NCBI GenBank assembly: GCA_036397995.1
Contig: DASWHX010000155.1
Span: 1 to 8,336, forward strand
Source: DASWHX01 sp036397995
Lineage (GTDB): Bacteria > Bacteroidota > Bacteroidia > Cytophagales > Cyclobacteriaceae
Length of the DNA stretch: 8,336 nt
Direction of reading: 5' to 3'
The translations under genes and the position numbers were made by a program. This document shows positions 1 to 6,237 of the stretch, in pieces. The notes beneath the pieces were generated by a model, which saw nothing but the letters and a program-made list of their open reading frames with translations, ran no database searches and was not told the DNA's origin. Every line of letters begins with the position of its first letter. Position 1 is the stretch's first letter.

Positions 1-1
1 A

Positions 2-280
2 GGCAAGAAAGTTTATATTTCAGGAGACACGGAAGACATTCCTGAAATGCGGGCATTGAGAAATATTGATATAGCTTTCGTGTGCATGAACCAACCTTTT
101 ACTATGGAAGTTGAACAAGCAGCCGATGCGGTGCTGGAATTTAAACCGGATATTGTTTATCCCTACCACTACCGCGGTCGGGAAGGCTTGAGTGATGTGA
201 AAAAATTCGAATCTTTAGTGAAAGAAGGCGATTCAAATATAGAGGTTCGGCTAAGGGAGTGGTATAAACCAGAAAATTAA
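2..280 (+). CDS. MBL-fold metallohydrolase, C-terminal part (5' end outside window)
   Basis: The open frame enters from the left edge and gives about 92 residues before the TAA stop. Its first visible residues read GKKVYISGDTEDIPEM. The GDT(E/D) motif carries the metal-bridging aspartate of the metallo-beta-lactamase fold. About 45 residues later, IVYPYHYRG carries the last metal-ligand histidine. This spacing and the short helix-strand ending fit the UlaG-like / Lactamase_B_2 branch of MBL hydrolases rather than glyoxalase II or RNase Z. The N-terminal HxHxDH ligands lie outside the window, so the substrate cannot be inferred. An internal ATG at position 47 is only the first methionine within the visible part, not the real start. 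The gene converges on the TerB-like gene that ends at 346. The MBL fold is well supported; the specific function is unknown. Confidence 0.85.
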   Translation, partial: GKKVYISGDTEDIPEMRALRNIDIAFVCMNQPFTMEVEQAADAVLEFKPDIVYPYHYRGREGLSDVKKFESLVKEGDSNIEVRLREWYKPEN

Positions 281-323
281 TTTCTGCTGTCATTTGATTC
301 TTTACCAGATTGATACCTTTAGA

Positions 324-347
324 CGGTGTTCGACAAAACCGGATTTT
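324..347 (+). terminator. Weak candidate terminator after the MBL gene
   Basis: CGGTGTT (324-330), a 4-nt loop CGAC, and AAAACCG (335-341) can pair as a 7-bp stem with one G/A mismatch, followed by A and four Ts (344-347). It sits in the 65-bp gap between two convergent genes, where a terminator is expected, and overlaps the TerB-like gene's stop codon. The T-tract is short and the stem imperfect, so support is weak. Confidence 0.25.
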
Positions 348-783
348 ATCCCAGTAAAAGTTTCACTTTATCCCATGCACTTTCTGAATCTCCACCTTCC
401 CGGATAGTTACCACAGCTTCCTGAACCAGATTTTCAATCCGGTCCTTCTTATATCCATACCTCACAGCAAAGAAGTAGCATAAATTAATTTCATCTTCGT
501 GCATAAAATTATCAGCCATCATCATTTGTACAAGGTCAAAAAACTGGTCGAACTTTTCCCTTTCATTATCCGGAAGATCCAACACAACCTCATATTCATT
601 AGCACTCATTCTATTAATTATCGCCGGACTTACTTCGTATCGCTCAGCAAGCATGAATAATAGCTCATTTTCCAAATCATCAACCTTACCATCTGCCCGG
701 GCCATTTCCAGCAAGTTTCTAATATGACTTTTGGAAACCGTTTTTCCCTTTCCAAAAATTGTCAGAAGTTTTGAAATTTTCAT
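346..783 (-). CDS. TerB-like domain protein (downstream copy of a tandem pair)
   Basis: This 145-residue soluble protein has no signal peptide or membrane segment. Two similar halves are visible. Residues about 20-50 contain RNLLEMARADGKVDDLENELL, and residues about 80-110 contain FFDLVQMMMADNFMHEDEINLC. The pattern 'A.aDG.....E..ll' followed by 'mm.AD..mh..E' matches the TerB-like / DjlA N-terminal helical fold, whose acidic residues may bind metal ions. TerB domains are named after tellurite resistance but occur in many stress, chaperone and membrane-associated proteins, so no resistance role is claimed. It lies 35 bp downstream of a same-strand, same-length paralog; hand alignment without gaps gives about 51 identical residues of 145. 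The pair is probably co-transcribed. No Shine-Dalgarno is seen, as usual for Bacteroidota. Family is fairly sure; function unknown. Confidence 0.75.
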   Translation of the reverse strand: MKISKLLTIFGKGKTVSKSHIRNLLEMARADGKVDDLENELLFMLAERYEVSPAIINRMSANEYEVVLDLPDNEREKFDQFFDLVQMMMADNFMHEDEINLCYFFAVRYGYKKDRIENLVQEAVVTIREGGDSESAWDKVKLLLG

Positions 784-818
784 AGTCGTAATTATCTGCT
801 AAAATCAATTATGGGGTT

Positions 819-1256
819 CTATTTGAACATCCATCTTACTCTCTGTATCGTGTCGTTGGCATCATGCCCTACTTTAATGTTTTCCGCTATGGAATCAATT
901 AATTCATCCAGGTGTTTTTTGTTGTAGCCAAATCGCTCACCCCAGCTTCGAATCAAATCCATCTCCAAAACATGGATGTATTCATCCGCGAGCATCATTT
1001 TTACCAGGTCGAAGAATTGATTGAATTTTAATTCCTCTTCATCAGGTATCTTCATTTCCTGACCGTTGGTTTCAGAAGCAAATTTCTTAATTATGTCGCT
1101 TCCAATTTTTTCTCTTTTTGCTATGATTTCAAGCAATTTCTCTTCCCGTGAATCAAAATGACCATCAACATGAGCCAACTCAAAAAGATTTTTAAGGTGT
1201 TTCTCAGATACTTCTTTGTTTTTCCCGTTTCGGGTAAAGAATGATAGAATTTTCAT
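819..1256 (-). CDS. TerB-like domain protein (upstream copy of a tandem pair)
   Basis: A paralog of the neighbouring TerB-like protein. The open frame extends to an ATG at 1313, but I place the start at 1256. From there the protein is exactly 145 residues, like its paralog, and aligns without gaps from the first residues (MKI... against MKI...); the extra 19 residues (MKNYLSYCLELC...) have no counterpart. Landmarks: NLFELAHVDGHFDSREEKLL near residues 23-42 and KFNQFFDLVKMMLADEYIH near 77-95, the best conserved block shared with the paralog. The middle (about 56-70) and the C-terminus have diverged most. It is soluble and rich in charged residues. It is probably the first gene of a two-gene minus-strand operon starting in the AT-rich intergenic region and diverging from padR. 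I see no perfect TAnnTTTG element upstream of it. Function unknown; metal binding is possible but unproven. Confidence 0.75.
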   Translation of the reverse strand: MKILSFFTRNGKNKEVSEKHLKNLFELAHVDGHFDSREEKLLEIIAKREKIGSDIIKKFASETNGQEMKIPDEEELKFNQFFDLVKMMLADEYIHVLEMDLIRSWGERFGYNKKHLDELIDSIAENIKVGHDANDTIQRVRWMFK

Positions 1257-1448
1257 AATGCCTTTATTTTTTTGTTTACACAATTCAAGGCAGTAGCTCA
1301 GATAATTCTTCAACTTATTAACTCCATCAATTTCTCAGGAGCGCAGCAGGACTTACTAAATTATAATATTATTAATATTTATTATACTTTTTTCAATTAA
1401 TAATTAACATAATAGTCATTAGTTCATAATTATCTTGTGATATTATAT

Positions 1449-1486
1449 GAGGTTGGACAGGGATGGATATATTTGGTTGCAACCTC
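1449..1486. repeat. Inverted repeat GAGGTTG...CAACCTC, candidate operator
   Basis: GAGGTTG (1449-1455) and its exact reverse complement CAACCTC (1480-1486) flank 24 bp. The right arm also belongs to the 10-bp perfect palindrome GGTTGCAACC (1475-1484). The upstream TAnnTTTG element (1468-1475) lies between the arms. Position upstream of a PadR-family gene suggests an autoregulatory operator, since PadR proteins commonly repress their own operon; that role is inferred. Confidence 0.4.
1468..1475 (+). promoter_or_regulatory. Upstream -7-like element TATATTTG
   Basis: A perfect match to the Bacteroidota -7 consensus TAnnTTTG. No TTG/TTTG is found at the expected 19-21 bp upstream, so this may be chance in AT-rich DNA. 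It lies inside the inverted repeat at 1449-1486. Confidence 0.3.
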
Positions 1487-1511
1487 TAAATGCCTTCAAC
1501 CGTAAAAGTTA

Positions 1512-1519
1512 TATATTTG
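1512..1519 (+). promoter_or_regulatory. Proximal -7 element TATATTTG of the PadR-permease unit
   Basis: A perfect TAnnTTTG match ending 19 nt before the padR ATG. Transcription would start near 1524-1526, giving a 5' leader of about 14 nt. The -33 region is a poor match, consistent with a regulated or weak promoter. It is the better placed of the two candidates. Confidence 0.5.
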
Positions 1520-1538
1520 TTCTGAATAATAGAAATAT

Positions 1539-1871
1539 ATGAAAGGAACGCAACTTGGAGAATTTGAGGAGTTGGTCTTGCTTACGGTAGCCGCTTTAAA
1601 TAATCAGGCGTACGGTATCAGTATTAAGGATGAAATCGAAAATCGGGGTAAGAGAAAGATCAGTATTGGTTCGCTCCACTCTACTATTACCCGACTCCAG
1701 GAAAAAGGATATCTTGAATCAAAACTCGGCAGTGCTACGCCAGAGCGAGGCGGGAGAAGCAAGCGATTTTTCTTTTTAACCCATGAGGGAAAAGTTGCGT
1801 TGCACAGGTGCAAGGATTTGAGAGATCAATTATGGAACCTTTCACCCGAAACTCTTTCACTTAAAAAATGA
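1539..1871 (+). CDS. PadR-family transcriptional repressor
   Basis: This 110-residue winged-helix protein is typical in length for short PadR regulators. The N-terminal helix LGEFEELVLLTVAAL (6-20) is followed by AYGISIKDEIE (24-34, the conserved 'YG..i...i' of PadR). The recognition helix region is ISIGSLHSTITRLQEKGYL (41-59) and the beta wing ERGGRSKRFFFLT (69-81). The last 25 residues form the short dimerisation helix region. PadR proteins are homodimeric repressors whose DNA binding is relieved by small molecules such as phenolics or drugs; the ligand here is unknown. Its stop overlaps the permease start (ATGA, 1868-1871), indicating translational coupling. PadR next to permeases with prefix domains is a recurring arrangement in Bacteroidota and Acidobacteria, so control of the permease gene is likely. 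No Shine-Dalgarno is present; the ATG is the only sensible start. Confidence 0.92.
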   Translation: MKGTQLGEFEELVLLTVAALNNQAYGISIKDEIENRGKRKISIGSLHSTITRLQEKGYLESKLGSATPERGGRSKRFFFLTHEGKVALHRCKDLRDQLWNLSPETLSLKK

Positions 1872-4501
1872 AAATTAATTCAAACAAAATAAACCCACCG
1901 CGAGGTGCAATTAGATTTATCGAATGGCAATTGGGTAATTCTGCTGAAGATTTAATCGGAGATCTGGAAGAACTCTTTGCAAGAGATATCACGAATAGGA
2001 AAGTTTGGATAGCACAGATATTATTTTGGTATCGTGCAGTTTATTTTTCTATCTCCAAAACCGGAAGAGTTAGAAAGAAATTTAATTTTGGCAAAAACCG
2101 CTATTCAAATACATCGGTTAATCTTTTTGGCAGTTACCTGAAAGTGGCGGTTAGAAATGTACTTAGAAGCAAACTTTTTTCCATTATTAATGTCGCCGGT
2201 CTTGCCCTGGGAATGTCTGCCGGATTGTTGGTAATTAGTATGACTAACGACCTTTTGAAGTTCGATGAATTTCATGAAAATAAAGATTATCTGCATAGGG
2301 TTGTAACAAATGCAGCATATTATAATTACGGCTGGTCTGAAAGAGCCACTACCTGCGAGCCTGTGGCCTCTGTACTAAAGCAGACCGGTGGAGTAAAAAA
2401 TGTAGTCCGTATTCAAAAGCGATTAAGCGGAGAGGTGGACTCAGGTGCTAAAATACTCCCCTTATCCGGATACTTTGCTGATGAAGATTTCTTTGAAATT
2501 TTCTCCTTCGACTTTATCAGAGGTGGAGCGGAAAATTCTCTTACCAGGCCTTTTCAAATTGTTCTTACCGAGAATACTGCCATAAAATTATTTAATAATC
2601 TTAATGTAATGGACAGTACCTTAAAAGTTGGCAACCTTGGCTATTTTACTATTACCGGAATAGTAAAAGATGTACCCAAGGCATCTCATATGCAATTTGA
2701 AATGGTGGCATCCTTTTCCACTGTGCCAATCTTAGAAAGAGACAAAATTTTGTCAGCCAAAGAAAGTGACTGGACCGATGTGAATGGGACCTACGTATAT
2801 TGTTTGCTTGAGCCTGATGCTTCGATAGAAACCATTGAAAATACCTTAAATAGAGAAGCAAGTGAAATTTACGCAAACTTCGATAATGTGAAAGCTGCTT
2901 TTTCACTTCAAAATTTAAAAAGCATAGTTCCGGGTAAAGATCTTAGCAACTCCCTTGGTCCCAAAATGATTGACATCGCCATTTACATTATGAGCGGCCT
3001 CGCCTTTATGATCCTGTTGTCAGCAACTTTTAACTATGCACACTTATCTTCGGCAAGGCTGCTACAAAAATCCAGAGAAATTGGTTTAAGAAAAGTTATT
3101 GGTGGCACCAGAAAACAATTGTTTATTCAATTCATCAGTGAAACACTGGTCGTGTCCTTCATCTCTCTAATTTTATCAATTGGAATTTTCATTCTCATTC
3201 GCCCTCATTTTCTGGCCATCGTGCCGAGAGCAAGTGAGATGCTTGACTTGGAAATTACCTCTGAACTGTTTCTTTACTTCCTGCTGTTCGCACTGTTAGC
3301 CGGCATCCTTGCCGGCACACTTCCTGCCCTGTATTTTTCCAGATTGAATCCCGTTCAGGCCCTCCGCAAGGTTAACCGGGCGGGGAAAAAGTTTACATCA
3401 AAAAAAAGCCTTGTGGTTGCTCAATTTACATTATCTATAATCTTCATTCTTGGCGTATTCATTATTTCAAAACAATACACGTTCTCACTTCAATACGGAT
3501 TGGGATTTAAACCCGATAGTACCATTGTTATGCCCATCTATGGAATTAATCCAGAAATTGTAAAAGGTGAAATTCAGAAATTAAATGAAGTGGAAAGTAT
3601 CGCAATGGGTTCTTTGATACCTGGAACCGGCTCCACACAATTCAGTTGGATAAAAAATTCAGAAGCTGCCGATTCTTTATCCAGTTTTTATATGTCCGTG
3701 GATGAAAAATTTGTTCCGGCATTGGACGTGAAATTACTGGCCGGAAGAAATTTTCACCCTGAAATGCTTGAGCCACATTCAATTTTGATTAACGAGCATC
3801 TTGCAAGAATGCTTGGGTTCGACAATTATCAAAACGCATTGGAAAAACTGGTGCGAATTCAGGGAAAAGAATATCGAATTATTGGGGTAGTCAGTAATTT
3901 TCATTACACTCATCTTGAAGAGCCTATCAAGAATTTTTACCTGGTATCAAATCATGAACAGTTTTATTATGCATTTGTAAAAGTTAATTCAGCCAACATC
4001 ACTCAAACCTTTGGCGCACTGGAAAATGCCTGGCTAAAATTTGCTCCTAAAAAAGATTTTAATGCTCGATTCATGGAAGAGCATTTGCAAAGAGCGTATA
4101 GTCATTACGTAAACATTATGAAGATTTTTGGTTTCCTGGGAACCCTGGCGATAACCATTGCCTGCCTGGGATTGCTGGGCATTGCGGTTTATTCTATGCA
4201 ACTTAGAGTGAAAGAGGTGGGCATTCGAAAAGTAATGGGAGCTACGGAGTTGGGTTTGGTGGGACTTCTCTCCCGGAATTTTCTCGCAATGATGGCAATT
4301 GCTATTTGCATAGGAGTTCCGATAGCTTATTTTTTCTTCAATCTGGTTTTGCTTCCATTGAATTATTACCACACGAAAGTTGGTGTGCTGGAGATTTTCT
4401 ACAGCATTGTTTTGATGACCGGTCTCGGACTTCTTATGATAGGCTCGCAGACTTTGAAAGCTGCTACCAGCAACCCCGCTGAAGTCCTGAGAAACGAATA
4501 A
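1868..4501 (+). CDS. FtsX/MacB-like duplicated ABC-type permease with N-terminal prefix domain 2
   Basis: An 877-residue membrane protein. Residues about 10-62 form a 'permease prefix domain 2' (PPRGAIRFIEW..., EDLIGDLEELFARD), a small cytosolic N-terminal module of unknown function known from Bacteroidota permeases. The body is a tandem of two MacB-type halves. The first has TM1 at about 103-125, a large extracytoplasmic MacB_PCD domain at about 126-368, and an FtsX block with three TMs (about 370-390, 423-447, 466-489). The second has a TM at about 515-534, a PCD domain at about 535-748, and an FtsX block with TMs at about 752-777, 804-826 and 842-862. The FtsX signatures REIGLRKVIGGTRKQL (403-418) and KEVGIRKVMGATELGL (782-797) are present, and each half ends in an NP(V/A)..LR motif (494-500, 869-875). 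No ATPase gene adjoins it, so it either uses a distant MacB/LolD-like ATPase or works without one. Substrate unknown; efflux or envelope lipoprotein/lipid handling are possibilities. It is translationally coupled to padR. Confidence 0.92.
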   Translation: MKINSNKINPPRGAIRFIEWQLGNSAEDLIGDLEELFARDITNRKVWIAQILFWYRAVYFSISKTGRVRKKFNFGKNRYSNTSVNLFGSYLKVAVRNVLRSKLFSIINVAGLALGMSAGLLVISMTNDLLKFDEFHENKDYLHRVVTNAAYYNYGWSERATTCEPVASVLKQTGGVKNVVRIQKRLSGEVDSGAKILPLSGYFADEDFFEIFSFDFIRGGAENSLTRPFQIVLTENTAIKLFNNLNVMDSTLKVGNLGYFTITGIVKDVPKASHMQFEMVASFSTVPILERDKILSAKESDWTDVNGTYVYCLLEPDASIETIENTLNREASEIYANFDNVKAAFSLQNLKSIVPGKDLSNSLGPKMIDIAIYIMSGLAFMILLSATFNYAHLSSARLLQKSREIGLRKVIGGTRKQLFIQFISETLVVSFISLILSIGIFILIRPHFLAIVPRASEMLDLEITSELFLYFLLFALLAGILAGTLPALYFSRLNPVQALRKVNRAGKKFTSKKSLVVAQFTLSIIFILGVFIISKQYTFSLQYGLGFKPDSTIVMPIYGINPEIVKGEIQKLNEVESIAMGSLIPGTGSTQFSWIKNSEAADSLSSFYMSVDEKFVPALDVKLLAGRNFHPEMLEPHSILINEHLARMLGFDNYQNALEKLVRIQGKEYRIIGVVSNFHYTHLEEPIKNFYLVSNHEQFYYAFVKVNSANITQTFGALENAWLKFAPKKDFNARFMEEHLQRAYSHYVNIMKIFGFLGTLAITIACLGLLGIAVYSMQLRVKEVGIRKVMGATELGLVGLLSRNFLAMMAIAICIGVPIAYFFFNLVLLPLNYYHTKVGVLEIFYSIVLMTGLGLLMIGSQTLKAATSNPAEVLRNE

Positions 4502-4532
4502 TTCCTGCTCTCGCATTGACTTGGAAATGACC

Positions 4533-4540
4533 TAACTTTG
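4533..4540 (+). promoter_or_regulatory. -7 promoter element TAACTTTG of der
   Basis: A perfect TAnnTTTG match in the 44-bp gap after the permease, ending 5 nt before the der ATG. With the usual 4-7 nt from element to start site, transcription would begin at or within a couple of bases of the ATG, implying a leaderless or nearly leaderless mRNA. A TTG at 4516-4518 is too close (14 bp) to be an ideal -33 element. Confidence 0.55.
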
Positions 4541-4545
4541 CGTCC

Positions 4546-5853
4546 ATGGCAAATATTGTGGCTATTGTGGGGCGTCCAAATGTCGGAAAGTCAACTTTCT
4601 TCAACCGGTTGGTAGAAAACAGGCAGGCCATTATGCACGATGAATCTGGTGTAACACGGGACCGTCATTATGGATATGCAGAGTGGACCAATAAATATTT
4701 TACCGTAATTGATACAGGAGGGTATGTAACAGGCTCTGATGATATTTTTGAAAGAAAGATCCGGCATCAGGTAGAAATTGCCCTTGAAGAGGCCAGTTGT
4801 ATAATTTTTTTGGTGGATTGTTCAGTGGGACTTACTGATCTGGATAAAGATTTTGCAAAAGTCCTGCGCAAATCCAAAAAGCCGGTTCTGATAGCAGCGA
4901 ACAAGGCAGATAACCCGGAACGGATGCTGGTGGCTAATGAGTTTTATAGAATGGGATTTGAATTGATATTCCCGATTTCATCTGTAAGTGGCAGCGGTAC
5001 CGGGGAACTGCTGGATGAGTTAGTGTCAAACTTTGAACATACCGATGTCGCCAATCCCGAGGCTGGCATTCCCAAAATAAGTGTTCTGGGCAGACCCAAT
5101 GTTGGAAAATCATCATTCGTAAACATTCTCCTCGGGCAGGAACGAGCCTTGGTAACAGAAATTGCGGGAACCACAAGAGATAGCCTGAATAGTCATTACA
5201 AATTATTTGGTAAGGATTTCATACTTATAGATACAGCAGGGATAAGAAAGAAATCAAAGGTTCAGGAGAATATTGAATTTTACAGTGTTATGCGTGCAAT
5301 AAAGGCGTTGCAGGATTCTGACGTTTGTATCATCCTTGTAGATGCTAGTCTTGGGCTCGAATCTCAGGATTTAAGTATTATTAACCTTGCTGACAAATAC
5401 AGAAAAGGAATTCTGATAATGGTGAATAAGTGGGATTTGATTGAAAAAGACCATAAAACTGCTGAAACCTTCAAGAAAACGATCAATGAGAAATTGGGTA
5501 ACCTCAGCTATATCCCTGTAATCTTTACTTCCGTATTGAAAAAACAGCGAATTTTCCAGGTTATTGAACTAGCGGTGAAAATTCAGGAAAACCGTTCAAA
5601 AAGGGTCCCGACCAGTCAGTTAAATGATGTGCTGCTACCAATAATTGAAAGAAATCCGCCTCCTTCCACTAAAGGGAAGCATATCCGGATTAAATACATT
5701 ACCCAATTGCCAGCTAAAACTCCCGCCTTTGGCTTTTTCTGCAATTTGCCCCAATATATAAAACCTCCCTATAAGAGATTCCTGGAAAATCAACTCCGAT
5801 CCAGGTTTGAATTCGAGGGTGTTCCTGTCAGTTTGTTTTTCAAAAAAAAATAG
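4546..5853 (+). CDS. der: Ribosome assembly GTPase Der (EngA)
   Basis: This 435-residue protein has the diagnostic two consecutive GTPase domains plus a C-terminal KH-like domain. Domain 1: P-loop GRPNVGKS (9-16), switch I GVTRDR (35-40), DTGG (56-59), NKAD (119-122), and the G5 loop ISSVSG (144-149). Domain 2: P-loop GRPNVGKS (182-189), GTTRDS (208-213), DTAG (229-232), NKWD (294-297), and a G5 loop reading TSV (328-330), where many homologs have S-A. The KH-like domain covers about 355-435 and ends in a lysine-rich FFKKK. Der binds the 50S subunit and is needed for its late maturation; it is essential in most bacteria. Length and architecture are normal for Bacteroidota. It has its own -7 element. 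The permease gene ends 44 bp upstream with no clear terminator, so some read-through is possible. Identification is secure. Confidence 0.98.
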   Translation: MANIVAIVGRPNVGKSTFFNRLVENRQAIMHDESGVTRDRHYGYAEWTNKYFTVIDTGGYVTGSDDIFERKIRHQVEIALEEASCIIFLVDCSVGLTDLDKDFAKVLRKSKKPVLIAANKADNPERMLVANEFYRMGFELIFPISSVSGSGTGELLDELVSNFEHTDVANPEAGIPKISVLGRPNVGKSSFVNILLGQERALVTEIAGTTRDSLNSHYKLFGKDFILIDTAGIRKKSKVQENIEFYSVMRAIKALQDSDVCIILVDASLGLESQDLSIINLADKYRKGILIMVNKWDLIEKDHKTAETFKKTINEKLGNLSYIPVIFTSVLKKQRIFQVIELAVKIQENRSKRVPTSQLNDVLLPIIERNPPPSTKGKHIRIKYITQLPAKTPAFGFFCNLPQYIKPPYKRFLENQLRSRFEFEGVPVSLFFKKK

Positions 5854-5884
5854 GCTGATATTTATCAGGTAGTCAAAAACTTTC

Positions 5885-5892
5885 TAACTTTG
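5885..5892 (+). promoter_or_regulatory. -7 promoter element TAACTTTG of the lipoprotein gene
   Basis: A perfect TAnnTTTG match 27 nt before the lipoprotein ATG, identical to the element before der. A TTTA at 5861-5864, 20 bp upstream, may serve as a weak -33 element. Predicted leader about 20-25 nt. Confidence 0.55.
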
Positions 5893-5919
5893 ACCCCGCA
5901 ACCAAAAACTAAATTGAAG

Positions 5920-6120
5920 ATGAAAAAATTATTTTTGATGTTTTTAATTACTGGCTTCATTGTCGCATTTACTTCATGCGGTGGAGGATCCAGCACGGAA
6001 GCTGAAACTGAAGCTGAAACTGAGGAACCGGCAGCAACCGAAGAGGAAGGTACTGAATCTGAGGCTACGGAGGAACCTGATTCAACTGCAACTGAGGAAG
6101 CCGATTCAACTGCAACTTAG
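5920..6120 (+). CDS. Small acidic low-complexity lipoprotein
   Basis: A 66-residue predicted lipoprotein. MKKLFLMFLITGFIVAFTSC is a classic type II signal peptide: two lysines, a hydrophobic core, and a lipobox ending FTSC with the lipidated cysteine at residue 20. The mature part is about 46 residues, made almost wholly of Glu, Thr, Ala, Ser, Asp, Pro and Gly, strongly acidic and probably unstructured. I chose ATG 5920 because the in-frame TTG at 5890 overlaps the -7 promoter element and would place a hydrophilic extension before the signal peptide. The coding DNA is repetitive (a 12-nt unit twice; a 15-nt unit twice at 24-nt spacing). The frame ends in TAG, but the same kind of sequence continues after it, so the gene may be truncated (see the entry at 6121-6165). 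A strong terminator follows. Small acidic lipoproteins of this kind are common and uncharacterised in Bacteroidota; no function is assigned. Confidence 0.8.
   Translation: MKKLFLMFLITGFIVAFTSCGGGSSTEAETEAETEEPAATEEEGTESEATEEPDSTATEEADSTAT
5998..6021 (+). repeat. Tandem 12-nt repeat in the lipoprotein gene
   Basis: GAAGCTGAAACT occurs twice in direct succession (5998-6009, 6010-6021), encoding EAETEAET. It is in phase with the codons, so copy-number change would keep the frame. Confidence 0.9.
6079..6117 (+). repeat. Direct repeat GATTCAACTGCAACT with 24-nt period
   Basis: Identical 15-nt copies at 6079-6093 and 6103-6117 encode DSTAT twice. The first copy is followed by GAG GAA GCC, the second by TAG AAC ACA, so the stop codon occupies the place of a glutamate codon in the repeat register. 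Confidence 0.9.
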
Positions 6121-6165
6121 AACACAGGTGAAGGAAGCGAATCTGAAGATTCTTCAGGAAGCTAA
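6121..6165 (+). other. In-frame continuation of the lipoprotein frame beyond TAG
   Basis: After the TAG at 6118-6120 the same frame stays open for 14 codons reading NTGEGSESEDSSGS and ends in TAA (6163-6165). The Ser/Glu/Gly/Asp bias matches the lipoprotein upstream. This suggests the original gene was about 81 residues and was shortened by a point mutation, or that the TAG is a sequencing error or is sometimes read through. Only 26 nt separate this TAA from the terminator stem, a normal distance. Confidence 0.5.
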
Positions 6166-6191
6166 TTTCCAACGAATAACACTGTAATCGA

Positions 6192-6219
6192 GGCTTTAGT
6201 TTATCTAAAGCCTTTTTTT
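6192..6219 (+). terminator. Intrinsic terminator of the lipoprotein gene
   Basis: GGCTTTAG (6192-6199), a 5-nt loop TTTAT, and CTAAAGCC (6205-6212) form a perfect 8-bp stem followed by seven Ts (6213-6219). This is the clearest terminator in the window. Its T-tract directly touches an ATG at 6220 that is in frame with the next gene. Confidence 0.9.
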
Positions 6220-6237
6220 ATGAAAGGAAAGGATTTA

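Larger units (their letters stand above)
1257..1538. other. AT-rich divergent intergenic region
   Basis: This 282-bp spacer separates the minus-strand TerB-like pair from the plus-strand PadR-permease unit. The stretch about 1355-1450 is extremely AT-rich and contains the perfect palindrome ATAATATTAT (1363-1372) and the short inverted repeat TATC-TTGT-GATA (1431-1442). The right part, about 1449-1538, is less AT-rich and carries two TAnnTTTG elements and a GAGGTTG/CAACCTC inverted repeat. If the longer TerB start at 1313 were used, the spacer would be 225 bp. No RNA gene or additional open frame is apparent. Confidence 0.7.

Noticed and set aside
346..1256. Tellurite-resistance operon or ter-type stress/phage defence system
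   Set aside because: Only TerB-like domains are present; no TerC, TerD, TerZ or associated genes lie in the window, and TerB folds occur in many contexts.
1355..1450. AT-rich palindromes as a replication origin or attachment site
   Set aside because: No DnaA-box cluster, integrase, tRNA or flanking direct repeats were seen; AT-richness is expected for a divergent promoter region.
4034..4516. A 160-codon open frame on the minus strand opposite the end of the permease gene
   Set aside because: It lies fully antisense to conserved permease sequence, has no recognisable domain, and is rich in residues typical of antisense frames.
5855..5868. Small hairpin CTGAT-ATTT-ATCAG after der as a terminator
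   Set aside because: The stem is only 5 bp of mostly weak pairs and lacks a T-tract.
5890..5919. TTG at 5890 as the lipoprotein start
   Set aside because: It overlaps the -7 promoter element TAACTTTG and would add ten hydrophilic residues before the signal peptide.
5960..6187. An alternative-frame open reading frame over the lipoprotein gene
   Set aside because: Its Lys/Leu/Arg-rich composition is simply the frame-shifted reading of the repetitive acidic gene, and the true frame has a perfect lipoprotein signal peptide.
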